Assembly (NCBI GenBank): GCA_905221605.1 | Contig: CAJNDS010002468.1 | Location: 190,001 to 237,500, forward strand | Origin: Symbiodinium natans | Taxonomy: Eukaryota > Sar > Dinophyceae > Suessiales > Symbiodiniaceae | DNA length: 47,500 nucleotides | Direction: 5' to 3' | Part shown: positions 47,471 through 47,500 of the stretch, piece after piece | Layout of the letters: each line of letters starts with the position of its first letter | How positions within the stretch are numbered: the stretch's first letter is position 1 | Notes under the pieces: model-generated | The model's database searches: none | The model's input: the letters and a program-made list of their open reading frames with translations, nothing else | What the model was told of the DNA's origin: nothing | Translations under genes and position numbers: made by a program

Positions 47471-47500
47471 CGTGGGTTGATTAGTGGCCTCAGGACGTCG

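Noticed and set aside
1-47500. tRNA, rRNA, snRNA or spliced-leader RNA genes
   Set aside because: I saw no tRNA-like T-loop/anticodon arrangement, rRNA core sequence or full spliced leader. A covariance-model scan would be needed to exclude diverged ones.

Overview
This looks like nuclear DNA of a eukaryote with plant/dinoflagellate-type telomere sequence (TTTAGGG). A dinoflagellate is the best guess. Reasons: ankyrin repeats of the LLLEAGADTDL type, a degenerate aspartic-protease ORF with a DEGC motif like those common in dinoflagellate genomes, possible GC-AG as well as GT-AG introns, GC-rich codons, and every recognisable gene on the + strand. The family comparisons are from memory; no search was run.

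About half of the window is interstitial telomere repeat, in more than 80 separate blocks on both strands (CCCTAAA and TTTAGGG), with variants TTTGGGG, TTGAGGG and TTCAGGG. Between the blocks lie 30-120 bp GC-rich islands. Read on the + strand, a large fraction of these behave as exons: they follow a pyrimidine-rich tract ending in AG, have an open, protein-like frame, and stop where a GTTTAGG, GTTTGGG or ordinary GTAAGA/GTGAGG/GTATGT begins. Reading phases agree across about 20 neighbouring islands. My main reading is that the telomere blocks are the bodies of spliceosomal introns and that the repeat often supplies the 5' splice site. Splicing is inferred, not shown.

Layout: 1.7-9.3 kb, an ankyrin-repeat gene (twelve repeats in one long exon, then small exons to a stop at 9328). 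10.2-11.0 kb, end of a small unknown gene. 11.3-12.5 kb, a small gene with start and stop. 13.1-18.1 kb, scattered exons of unknown genes. 18.3-21.7 kb, a telomere-free island with a decayed retroelement-type protease and a coiled-coil gene carrying a frameshift and a nonsense codon. 22.5-29.0 kb, exons of a histidine-phosphatase (phosphoglycerate-mutase-like) gene with the RHGE motif and a later SNLLRA motif. 29.3-31.9 kb, a second telomere-free island with Cys-rich ORFs. 32.0-32.4 kb, an AT-rich long palindrome. 32.9-36.4 kb, exons including a GAGARG glycine-rich loop. 37.3-40.1 kb, simple and tandem repeats. 39.4-43.1 kb, another multi-exon gene ending in a stop. 43.3-47.4 kb, several further exon sets.

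Foldback elements (MITE-like, at least five families) sit inside the introns, often where the repeat switches from G strand to C strand; some are cut by telomere repeat. No tRNA, rRNA, CRISPR array or bacterial-type gene was seen. All exon boundaries are predictions from sequence.
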